Shown one piece after another: positions 5,773 to 12,761 of a stretch of 51,205 nucleotides of DNA. Where the stretch lies: NCBI GenBank assembly GCA_964623885.1, contig CAZUVM010000096.1:1-51205 (forward strand). Reading direction: 5' to 3'. The translations under genes were made by a program, and so were the position numbers. The first letter of the stretch is position 1. Every line of letters begins with the position of its first letter. The DNA comes from CAZUVM01 sp964623885 (lineage in GTDB: Bacteria > Verrucomicrobiota > Verrucomicrobiia > Limisphaerales > UBA8199). A model generated the notes under the pieces. The model was not told where the DNA came from, did not search any database, and was given only the letters and a program-made list of their open reading frames with translations.

Positions 5773-7872
5773 ATGAATCAACGACTCATCCGCGGTTTAG
5801 CGGCCTTGATTTCCTTCTCGGTTGGCGGGTCGAAGGTTGCTGAGGTGCCAGGGTCCGACGACGGTCTGAAAGAGGGACTCGCCGCCCACGTTCGGTTTCT
5901 CTCCCAGCCGGAACTCAAAGGACGTCAACCGCAAAGCGCGGGCTCGCGTCAGGCCAGACGTTACATCGAAGACCGTTTCCGCGCCTGTGGGCTGCGGCCG
6001 TGGTCAAAGGCAAAGAATTACGAACTCTCCTTCGGGCTGGGCAAGAACGTCGTCGGGATCCTGCCGGGCTCGGATGCGAATTCATCCAATGAAATGGTGT
6101 TGCTCTCGGCTCATTACGACCACCTTGGTAAGGATGGCAAAGGGAATATCTACCCTGGGGCGGCCGACAATGCCTCCGGAGTGGCGGTGCTCCTGGAAGC
6201 GGCACGTCAGTTGAGTCGGCGTGAGCATAGACGAACCGTTGCTTTTGCCGCGTTTGACGCCGAGGAGCAGATGATGCTGGGCTCGTTTGCCTTCACCTGC
6301 CGACCGGATGTGGAGCGGGCCAGGATCGTGGCGGTCATCAATGTGGATACCTTGGGACGGGACTTCCTGGAAGTGGTGCCGAATACGCTCTTTGTCACCG
6401 GGACGGAAGGCCACCTCGCCTTGCAGACACAGGTGCGCGGCTTTGGCGCTCAAGCGGGGCTGCGAGTCCTGCCCCTGGGCTCAGATTTCATCGGGCCCAG
6501 AAGCGACCACGTCCCCTTCGAGGCCCGAAAGGCGCTCTGCTTGTTCTTTACCTCCGGAACCTTCGCGGGCTATCACCGGCCCAGCGACACGGCGGAGAAG
6601 CTCAACTTTATCAACCTGGAGCGCTCCACCCAGGTCATCCTCCGGACGGTGGAGGTGCTCGCCGACCAGGCTCAAGACTCGTGTGTTGCTCGACCAGGCG
6701 GTGATCCCGAAGAACTGAGAAGCCTCCAGGCGGTGCTTTCCGACCTTTGCGCCAGCCCGGAGAAGGCCGGCATCAAGGCCCAGGACCTGGAAGCTCTCCA
6801 CCACCTGAGCACGAACATCCAAACGCGCCTGGATACGGGGACCTTCGATCGGACTACGCGCGAGGAGATTCTGCTGGAGGCAGCCAGCCATGTGATGCCT
6901 TACGCCATGGGCAGAACCATGACAGGCCGTGAGAGGTTTATCCTGATGCTGGGCGAGCACGTCTATTTTAATTACCGTCGAGAGTGGATCGAGGGGCAGC
7001 AGCAGTTGGTGGCCGCAACACTGAAGCATCCACCCGGGTTGCTCCGTGGTCTGCCGGCCTTTAAACATCAGTTCTGTGGCATGCGAGACGAGGACCTCTC
7101 GGTAGTGCAAACCGGGACCAATGCCTTTGCTTTGCACGCGCTGATGGAGGGCTTTAGCTGGACGACGTATAGCAAGACAGTTTTCTGGCCCTTCAAGTCC
7201 TCCGGAGCCAGCCTGGAGCCCACGAGCGAAACGCTCGACTGCGAGGGCAGCCGCGAACAACTGACGGATTATTGCTTGATGAAATTGCGTGCGGGCTCGA
7301 CCAACATGGCGCGCGTGAAGGCGCTTGCCACGGTCCTCCGCGCCGTCAACGGCGCGGAGCCGTGGGGGAGCTACGCCGAGTGGCTGCCAGCGCGTCTGGC
7401 ACAAACCGGTTGCAAGGATGAAAATGAATGGCTCCTTAGTTGCCTGCGGAGCGGCAACCCCGACCTGGTGGAGGTGGCCATTCGCGCGGCCAATCCTTCA
7501 CAGGATTCCCGCATCCAGGCCGCTATCTGCGAGCTCCTGCTCAGCCGTGGTGTTCAACCCAACGTGCGGCGGACCGCGCTCTATTTCGCAGAGTCGCATC
7601 CGAATCGGACGTCTCTTCTCTCGCTGGTCCAGGTTCTCGACGACTCCAGCCCAGGTTACAGGCCCGATTTGTGTCCTCAGAACCGCTCGGGCTATCCTCT
7701 GACAAATTCCACGAGCTTTTTGGCCATCCGTCCGGTGTACGAGTGGCTGGCCTCGCATCCGAGTGACACTATCGGCCAAACAGCTTTGCGGGGTCTGAAG
7801 CGGGTTACCAAGAAAGACTTCGGCCAAGACGCTCAGGCCTGGAAGAACTGGGTGCAGAACTCAACAAAATGA
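5773..7872 (+). CDS. M28-family zinc aminopeptidase with long C-terminal extension
   Basis: A 699-residue protein with a weak N-terminal signal-like segment. Residues 35-310 form an M28 peptidase domain: HYDH (His114), GAADNASG (Asp132), AEE (Glu164/165), NVDTLG (Asp192) and a late GYHRPSDT histidine, the five ligand/catalytic positions of the di-zinc site. Residues 310-699 match no domain I recognise; the last part has helix-rich repeats reminiscent of HEAT-type proteins. Probable exported aminopeptidase. At 2.1 kb it is large for a cassette gene. Its stop overlaps the next small gene as ATGA, and a HEAT-like gene follows, suggesting a co-translated unit. Confidence 0.8.
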   Translation: MNQRLIRGLAALISFSVGGSKVAEVPGSDDGLKEGLAAHVRFLSQPELKGRQPQSAGSRQARRYIEDRFRACGLRPWSKAKNYELSFGLGKNVVGILPGSDANSSNEMVLLSAHYDHLGKDGKGNIYPGAADNASGVAVLLEAARQLSRREHRRTVAFAAFDAEEQMMLGSFAFTCRPDVERARIVAVINVDTLGRDFLEVVPNTLFVTGTEGHLALQTQVRGFGAQAGLRVLPLGSDFIGPRSDHVPFEARKALCLFFTSGTFAGYHRPSDTAEKLNFINLERSTQVILRTVEVLADQAQDSCVARPGGDPEELRSLQAVLSDLCASPEKAGIKAQDLEALHHLSTNIQTRLDTGTFDRTTREEILLEAASHVMPYAMGRTMTGRERFILMLGEHVYFNYRREWIEGQQQLVAATLKHPPGLLRGLPAFKHQFCGMRDEDLSVVQTGTNAFALHALMEGFSWTTYSKTVFWPFKSSGASLEPTSETLDCEGSREQLTDYCLMKLRAGSTNMARVKALATVLRAVNGAEPWGSYAEWLPARLAQTGCKDENEWLLSCLRSGNPDLVEVAIRAANPSQDSRIQAAICELLLSRGVQPNVRRTALYFAESHPNRTSLLSLVQVLDDSSPGYRPDLCPQNRSGYPLTNSTSFLAIRPVYEWLASHPSDTIGQTALRGLKRVTKKDFGQDAQAWKNWVQNSTK

Positions 7873-8024
7873 ATCAAAATCACGGGAGAGAATTCTGGCG
7901 AATGAGCAAATGGGCGAGGCTGACCGAACAGGAGAAGCAATCAATGCGTGACCGCCAGCAGGAGCGCGTGATTGATCAGAATGGCCCAGGTCTAACTGAA
8001 CAAAAGACGCGCGTATTAGCATGA
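7869..8024 (+). CDS. 51-residue hydrophilic protein between two ATGA overlaps
   Basis: Too short for most gene callers. The ATG at 7869 overlaps the M28 peptidase stop (ATGA), and its own TGA overlaps the ATG of the next gene at 8021, so three genes form an unbroken coupled chain. The product is highly charged and Gln/Arg/Glu-rich (KWARLTEQEKQSMRDRQQER) and probably helical. No family recognised. The 3' end contains GTCTAAC (7993-7999) and ATTAGC just before the next ATG, like a collapsed attC, so part of the frame could be remnant site sequence. Confidence 0.45.
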   Translation: MNQNHGREFWRMSKWARLTEQEKQSMRDRQQERVIDQNGPGLTEQKTRVLA

Positions 8025-8266
8025 ACAACGAACAGGCCGAAAACCAGTCTCCAGATGATGACGGACCAACGACTGAAGAAGAAATTTGCATCCTCAAAGT
8101 TGCGTTGCAGGAAATAGGGCCCGCTGCCGTTCCCGGACTCATCAAAATGTCCAGCCGCGAGGACTGGCGATTGAGAGCTGGAGCCGCTGGGCTGCTCGGG
8201 GAAATCAGTCCGTTCCCCGAGGCCGCTGTTACGACCATTCTGCACGCGATGGAGGATCAGTCGTAG
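8021..8266 (+). CDS. Small HEAT-repeat-like protein
   Basis: An 81-residue protein. After an acidic, disordered first 18 residues, residues 22-78 form two helical hairpins with HEAT-like spacing: ALQEIGPAAVPGLIKMSS and WRLRAGAAGLLGEI...EAAVTTILHAM. HEAT repeats are protein-interaction scaffolds. Translationally coupled to the 51-residue gene upstream. Only about one and a half repeats are present, so it may act with the helical C-terminal region of the M28 peptidase; that link is inference. Confidence 0.6.
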   Translation: MNNEQAENQSPDDDGPTTEEEICILKVALQEIGPAAVPGLIKMSSREDWRLRAGAAGLLGEISPFPEAAVTTILHAMEDQS

Positions 8267-8295
8267 GGCGAACTTCGCGGCGTAAGTCGCAGCTT

Positions 8296-9168
8296 ATGTT
8301 TTACGCTCAAATGGGGCTGTTTGCCGCGATTATGCTTACCACCGGGCGCAGTGTTATTCAGCGCCTATGGTCGGCATTGCTGGTGGCCTGTGCTTTTGTC
8401 TTAGCGTGGTATGCGCCTGGGATGTCGCTCACGCGAGGGATGCTGGCATTTGTGGCGGGGTGGAGTTTATTTGTCGCGGTAAATATTGCCTTCTCGTCAG
8501 AGGAGCGGTTATCAATTCGCGGTCGGCTGTTGCAGGTTGTGACATTGCCAGGCTCAATGCGGGCAAGGCGTGTGCCGGCATATTTATCACCGCGAGCTAT
8601 CGGTCGGGTTGTCCTGGACCTGACGTTGGTTGGCATGTCGCTGCTGGTTCTACTGCATACGCGTCACGTCGTCGGGGCAGTTTGTTCGATCACGCGTTTA
8701 GGCGCAGGCGTGGTGCTCGTTTATGCTGGGACGCAGTTCGTATTTGACCTCGCAAGTTTTTGTTTATTGGCGGTGGGCATATCTTTGGGCCCATTCCATC
8801 GGACACCGATTGCCGCGCATAGTGTAGCTGAGTTTTGGGGTCAGCGTTGGAATCGTATCGTGAGCGCATGGTTACATACGTTTGTTTATCTACCGCTGGC
8901 GCGAAGGCGCTGCTCGCGTCTGGGAGTTTTCAGTGCTTTTCTGGTCAGCGGGGTTTTGCACGGCTGGGTTATTCTAGTGGCGGTTGGCATCTCCAGCGCT
9001 TTGGCAACGCTATTGTTTTTTGTGGCGCAGGGGGCTTTTGTTTTGGCGGAGCATCGGCTTCGCATTCATGCCTGGCCTGTCCCAGTTGCGCGAGGATGGA
9101 CTTGGGCTGTCTTGCTGGCCTCCTCACCGTTAATCGTCGACCCCTACCTCAGGGTTTTTGATCTTTGA
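8296..9168 (+). CDS. MBOAT-like / wax-synthase-type membrane acyltransferase
   Basis: A 290-residue protein with about eight hydrophobic segments. The C-terminal half holds the signature of the wax-synthase (MBOAT_2-like) family: HSVAEFWGQRWNRIVSAWLHTFVYLPL, then FLVSGVLHGW, whose His is the presumed catalytic residue. These enzymes transfer acyl chains to alcohols in the membrane. ATG 8296 is chosen because upstream in-frame sequence overlaps the HEAT-like gene in another frame. Only 29 nt separate it from that gene, beginning with GGCGAAC, an R''-type box, but no full attC fits, so it may have been joined to the peptidase cassette by loss of a site. Confidence 0.7.
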   Translation: MFYAQMGLFAAIMLTTGRSVIQRLWSALLVACAFVLAWYAPGMSLTRGMLAFVAGWSLFVAVNIAFSSEERLSIRGRLLQVVTLPGSMRARRVPAYLSPRAIGRVVLDLTLVGMSLLVLLHTRHVVGAVCSITRLGAGVVLVYAGTQFVFDLASFCLLAVGISLGPFHRTPIAAHSVAEFWGQRWNRIVSAWLHTFVYLPLARRRCSRLGVFSAFLVSGVLHGWVILVAVGISSALATLLFFVAQGAFVLAEHRLRIHAWPVPVARGWTWAVLLASSPLIVDPYLRVFDL

Positions 9169-9297
9169 TGCATGAAGCGGCTAAACCGTCTGCCAAACAA
9201 TCCACAGCAAGTAGTCGACCAGAGCCAACCGTTCTGCTCGGTTACAATGCGTGCGCCGGGTGCGGCTGGCTCCGGCCGCTCATGCTGAGCGTTCGGT
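9160..9297 (+). other. attC-like site G (last recognisable)
   Basis: R' GTTCGGT (9291-9297) preceded by CTGAGC as in sites B and C. Right arm 9268-9285 pairs with left arm 9170-9187, including GCATGA, one extra A, then GCGGC: the same 6-bp-plus-A pattern as the other sites. The R'' box is not clear and the left arm overlaps the gene end. Weaker than A-D. Confidence 0.55.
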
Positions 9298-9330
9298 ACT
9301 GGAACCGCTTAATTCAGATCAGCTGACCAT

Positions 9331-9744
9331 ATGGACCCCAGCACGCTCCCAGCAAGGCTTTCGACAGAGGCGCAACGAGTGGCGCAGCGGACCGGGCTTT
9401 CTCTGCCCGAGACAATTCAAGAAAGCCACGGGCGGGGGTTAGCCATTTACCGTGAGAGGCTCAACCGGGATTCTCGCACCAGCCCAAAGGTCTGGAACGT
9501 GTTTCAGATCTCCTTCGCGACAGGACAGCCGTTTGAGGAGGTGGGATGGCGCTGTGTAGAACTAGGCTTACCGGTTCTGCTGGAGGAGCTATGCGTAGAG
9601 CCGCTGGCCGGCTTGCAGCCGTTGACCGAAGAGGAGTCCCGACGCTGCTTTGAGGCTCCGCATCCGGAGTTTGACGCGGTGGCTGCCCACTGTGCCTCAT
9701 TACCCGTACCAATCCCCGAATATGAAAGCTTGGGACATTTTTAG
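9331..9744 (+). CDS. Probable ribbon-helix-helix antitoxin
   Basis: A 137-residue protein. Residues 5-45 read as a ribbon-helix-helix DNA-binding segment: LPARLSTEAQRVAQRTGLSL followed by a helix ending GRGLAIYRERL. The C-terminal part is acidic and Pro/Glu-rich, suited to wrapping a toxin. The next gene starts 23 bp before this one stops, the usual overlap for type II toxin-antitoxin operons, and encodes a PemK-like protein. Longer than typical MazE-type antitoxins (about 80 residues). Assignment rests on motif and context. Confidence 0.6.
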   Translation: MDPSTLPARLSTEAQRVAQRTGLSLPETIQESHGRGLAIYRERLNRDSRTSPKVWNVFQISFATGQPFEEVGWRCVELGLPVLLEELCVEPLAGLQPLTEEESRRCFEAPHPEFDAVAAHCASLPVPIPEYESLGHF

Positions 9745-10099
9745 CTGGCAGCCGTTGGGTTGGCCGGAACCGTCTCCGGTTGCGGTGCCGCCGGGAGTTG
9801 GCCTTGAGGTTGGCCCGCCTCACGCATACCCGGTGGTGATCATTTCGCACCCAGCGCGAGTGGCCAACAAAGACGAGGTTTGCGTGCTCCTGTGCGGCAC
9901 TGGCCCGGCCGACCGCCAACCGGAAGCTCACGAAGTTTTGATTGATATTGGTTCAGGGCTGTACTGGCCGACGCTGTGTCGTTGCGACTTGTTTTTTCTT
10001 GTCAAGAAGTCCGAATTGAAGGACCAGCGCGGAGCAGTATCAGCAGCCGAACGGAAGCGGATTATTGCGACCATCATTCGGTCAAACGGCTGGCTTTAA
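9722..10099 (+). CDS. PemK/MazF-like toxin
   Basis: A 125-residue protein from ATG 9722, which overlaps the end of the antitoxin-like gene. The pattern of a PemK/MazF SH3-like barrel is visible: a Pro-rich start, HAYPVVIISHPARV, VCVLLCGT, then EVLID...GLYWPTLCRCDLFFLVKKSEL and a C-terminal helix (AAERKRIIATIIRSNGWL). MazF-type toxins are sequence-specific endoribonucleases. It lies just right of the last attC-like site; no attC was found after it, so it is either the terminal cassette that lost its site or the first gene outside the array. Confidence 0.6.
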   Translation: MKAWDIFSWQPLGWPEPSPVAVPPGVGLEVGPPHAYPVVIISHPARVANKDEVCVLLCGTGPADRQPEAHEVLIDIGSGLYWPTLCRCDLFFLVKKSELKDQRGAVSAAERKRIIATIIRSNGWL

Positions 10100-10218
10100 A
10101 TGACCGTGCACGGGGCAGCGAGACGCTGTCAAAACCCGCAGGCGAGGGCGCCAGGCGAGGACGCCCCCGCTACTCGCGGATGCACATCATTTCCGACGGT
10201 GTGCATCGTGAAAGAAAT

Positions 10219-10872
10219 TCACCCCGCGATTTTGAAGGCGAAGGAGACGCTGACGGCCATGGAAAGCAGAAACATGACGTCAAATTCGCCAAACATCAGA
10301 TAGAGCGTCGCCCCGGTCGCCAGGAAGGCGATGGTGCCGGAAATGGCCCCAAGGGTCATGTCGGTCCCTTTCGAAAGAATGCGCGCGCCGAGGCCGGTGA
10401 GCAACCCGATGCTAGTGCCCATCAGCGGAAACCGGAACTCGGTGAGCGTGTAAAATCCGTACATTAATCCCGCGCCAAGGCCGGTGCCGAGCAGAGCGCC
10501 GAGAATTCCCAAGCCGAGACTGTATTGCGCTTCGGCCTTCTGTTTTGGCGGGGTCATTGTGCCCGGTACGCGTGTTGGCGCGACGGGTCTCGGCGCGTCA
10601 GGCATTGGTGGCGGGGCGACGGCAGCCGGCGGCTCGGGAGCGGGCCGGTTGATGCGCAGTCCGCTGGTTGGGGCGGCCAGGACAATTGTTGCAGGTGGCG
10701 GAGGCGTTGGCGACGGCTGGCGGGGAAGGGCTTCAGCGAGAACTCGATTGGCGGTCTCGGTGGCATCAGTGCCGCAAGCCGGACAGCTAATTCGCACGGG
10801 CATCCGACCATTGACCGGCTCGACGTCGAACTTGAGTTTTTGGCCACAATCGCAAACGACTTTGAGTTCCAT
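10219..10872 (-). CDS. Zinc-ribbon protein with C-terminal membrane domain
   Basis: A 217-residue protein. Residues 1-40 form a zinc ribbon (CDCGQKLKF ... CPACG, with Cys at 8, 10, 30 and 33). Residues 50-115 are a Pro/Ala-rich linker. Residues 118-216 contain three or four membrane helices (LGLGILGALLGTGLGAGLMY; GTSIGLLTGLG; ISGTIAFLATGATLYLMF; MFLLSMAVSVSFAF). This zinc-ribbon/linker/membrane layout recurs in Verrucomicrobiota and Planctomycetota proteins of unknown role. Transcribed opposite to the cassette genes and so forms the right border of the array. No catalytic motif. Confidence 0.75.
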   Translation of the reverse strand: MELKVVCDCGQKLKFDVEPVNGRMPVRISCPACGTDATETANRVLAEALPRQPSPTPPPPATIVLAAPTSGLRINRPAPEPPAAVAPPPMPDAPRPVAPTRVPGTMTPPKQKAEAQYSLGLGILGALLGTGLGAGLMYGFYTLTEFRFPLMGTSIGLLTGLGARILSKGTDMTLGAISGTIAFLATGATLYLMFGEFDVMFLLSMAVSVSFAFKIAG

Positions 10873-10967
10873 AAAATGCTCTCCGGGTTGGATGGGTAAG
10901 TTCTACTCCAACCTCGATTTTATAACGAGAAAAATCATGTCTAATGAAAAATCCGGCGGAAGTGGCG

Positions 10968-11205
10968 GATTAGGATTGCGATTACAATTAAAGCCGTATC
11001 CATGCAGTTGAAAACCACGGATGGACACAGATGAACACAGATTTACCGAATGAATTCGGAGCTCAACAAAGGGAGATTGAGCTCACCATTGGGTGACCGC
11101 CGCGCGTTCTACCAAATAGTTGGCCAGATCGGCTTTATCTGTGTTCATCTGTGTTCATCCGTGGTTGAACTGAATCGTCCCGGATTAGGATTGAGATTAA
11201 GGTAC
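10968..11205. repeat. Interspersed inverted repeat, ACCACGGATG family
   Basis: Two 30-nt arms, 11013-11042 and 11137-11166, are reverse complements with one mismatch and contain AACCACGGATG and ACAGATGAACACAG. They are bracketed by a direct repeat, GGATTAGGATTG (about 10968 and 11183). The preceding AAAGCCGTATCCATGCAG also occurs, reverse-complemented with one change, at the right end of the 15828-15978 copy, so this is a dispersed family. No gene inside. Confidence 0.65.
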
Positions 11206-11310
11206 GCGGTTACAGGTTTGTTCAAGTTGCTATAGCGGGTAGTTTCGTTTGATTCGTGAGGGGCGCTGCTTACTATACGGCCCATCGAAATCAAGATACG
11301 ACAGGCGAAG

Positions 11311-11745
11311 TTGGCGGATGCGGCGGTGATTGCGGATTATAATGCGCGACTCGCTATTGAGACCGAGGATCTGCGGCTGGAGCCAGTGCGGCTGCTGGCC
11401 GGGGTGGTGGCACTGTTAGGCGATCCTGCGAAGGGAGTGTATTACCTGGCGGAAGTCGGCGGGGTCGTGGCCGGGCAGGTGATGATTACGTACGAATGGA
11501 GTGATTGGCGAAATGGAAATCTGTGGTGGCTGCAAAGCGTGTATGTGGCGCAGGAGTATCGGCGCCAGGGAATTTTCCGGCAGTTATTTGAGCACGTAAA
11601 GGCGCTGGCGAGCTCCAACCCCGAGGTGCGAGGGTTGCGACTCTATATGCATGCGGAGAATTCAAAGGCGCGGCGGTCGTATGAAGAGTTGGGGATGAAG
11701 GCGACGCATTATCAGGTGTTTGAGATGGAGTTTGCGAGGACGTGA
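11311..11745 (+). CDS. GNAT-family N-acetyltransferase
   Basis: A 144-residue protein from TTG 11311. The GNAT core is visible: GVYYLAEVGGVVAGQVMITYEW (beta 2-4), LQSVYVAQEYRRQGIFRQLFEHV (the acetyl-CoA-binding V-x5-QGIF loop) and LRLYMHAENSKARRSYEELGM. Family proteins usually begin with an I.IR.A...D strand; here IEIKIRQAKLADA lies directly upstream in frame from about 11284, but no ATG, GTG or TTG precedes it before the stop at 11257. The true start may be a rare codon (CTG 11266) or the gene may have lost its start. Transfers an acetyl group from acetyl-CoA to an amine; substrate unknown. Confidence 0.8.
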   Translation: MADAAVIADYNARLAIETEDLRLEPVRLLAGVVALLGDPAKGVYYLAEVGGVVAGQVMITYEWSDWRNGNLWWLQSVYVAQEYRRQGIFRQLFEHVKALASSNPEVRGLRLYMHAENSKARRSYEELGMKATHYQVFEMEFART

Positions 11746-11948
11746 AAAGTGAAACGTGATGCGTGAAAAAGAATCAGGGCAGTCAATCCGAAATTAATTC
11801 GAAATCGGAAGGCCTCAAAGCACGCTACTAGCAGAAGCCTTGATCAACAGCGAGCCGGACGGAGAGAACCACGAAATACACTAAAACCATTCCAGCCGCT
11901 GCGAGCGGGGGACGGCTCGCGCTCTGTTAGCATTTGCCCAGCACGTTT

Positions 11949-12512
11949 TTAATGCTCGGTTTCTGGCGGGCGGCGGACCGGATTGGGATTGCCCATTGGC
12001 GCGCCACCATAAGGGGTTTGTCCGTATAGGTTAAACGGCGGCACGCCTGGTAAAAAGCAGCTATAAGGCAAGACGTTGCCCGTAAAACCCTGCAGCGAAA
12101 GTTTGCCGCTGGGGTCCATGAAGATCATATAGGAGACGTGAGAATCGCCCGCCAGCGAGCGGTTCAGTTCCGCGACTTGCTGGTATTTCGTGAACCAGTT
12201 GTCGGCTACCGGCCGTGTGCGCCACTCAGCGGTCGCCTGCGATTGTTGGGTCTCGTAGGTATTGGCTTTATCGGCGTCGTAGTGATATTGATTTCGCACC
12301 GAATCGGGCAGGTCACGGAATTTAACTTTGGCTACGCCGAAACCGCCCGGCGCAGGTTCGTAGGTAACAATCAGACCGTCAGGTTCGGCCCGTTGCACCA
12401 TGGCGTTTCGGTAAGTGCGGCCTTCGGTAGTGGTGATATCATCGGCTTGCGCCGCGGCGGTCCAGCAGAGAACGGCTGCAGGGACCAGGATACTTAGCTT
12501 TCGAACATTCAT
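11949..12512 (-). CDS. Secreted hypothetical protein
   Basis: A 187-residue protein with a clear signal peptide (MNVRKLSILVPAAVLCWTAAAQA, cleavage near residue 23). The mature N-terminus, DDITTTEGRTYRNAMVQRAEPDGLIVTYEPA, resembles a short beta-hairpin module seen at the start of many small exported Verrucomicrobiota proteins. The rest is polar with a Pro/Gly-rich end (PPFNLYGQTPYGGAPMGNPNP). No enzymatic motif; likely periplasmic. The ORF starts right beside repeat-rich DNA. Confidence 0.65.
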   Translation of the reverse strand: MNVRKLSILVPAAVLCWTAAAQADDITTTEGRTYRNAMVQRAEPDGLIVTYEPAPGGFGVAKVKFRDLPDSVRNQYHYDADKANTYETQQSQATAEWRTRPVADNWFTKYQQVAELNRSLAGDSHVSYMIFMDPSGKLSLQGFTGNVLPYSCFLPGVPPFNLYGQTPYGGAPMGNPNPVRRPPETEH

Positions 12513-12616
12513 GCTTAATCCTCCTTCAGGTGGCTAAGGTACGCTCGAAACCGAGCAATTTCCCTAGGGTAAAATGCCCGGAGAAAGAAGAGAGCAGCGG
12601 TAACGTGCGCCGATCC

Positions 12617-12761
12617 GTAGCGCAGGCCTCCGAGCCTGCCGTATCGCAGGCTTCCCTCCCTGCGAACGCAACGAACCAGACACAGTCACCCAACTCCAAG
12701 CCGACTCCGAGGTCGGCGATACAGCAGGGTCCTGTCGGACGATCACCAAGGCCTGCGCTAC
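12617..12761. repeat. Modular palindromic repeat, GTAGCGCAG family (copy 1)
   Basis: Begins GTAGCGCAGGCCTCCGAGCC and ends GGCCTGCGCTAC, so the termini are inverted. Inside are the smaller palindromes GCAGGCTTCC..., GCCGACTCCGAGGTCGGC and GCAGGGTCCTG. The end supplies the final codon and stop of the ferritin-like gene (12758-12760). Other copies: 41047-41173 and 48663-48797; a half copy at 864-884. Confidence 0.75.

Noticed and set aside
6481..7404. Long minus-strand frame inside the M28 peptidase gene
   Set aside because: Shadow of a GC-rich gene; the + strand frame carries the complete M28 motif set.
12617..12761. CRISPR-like array from repeated short motifs
   Set aside because: The repeats are palindromic modules of changing sequence without equal-length unique spacers; no cas genes are present.
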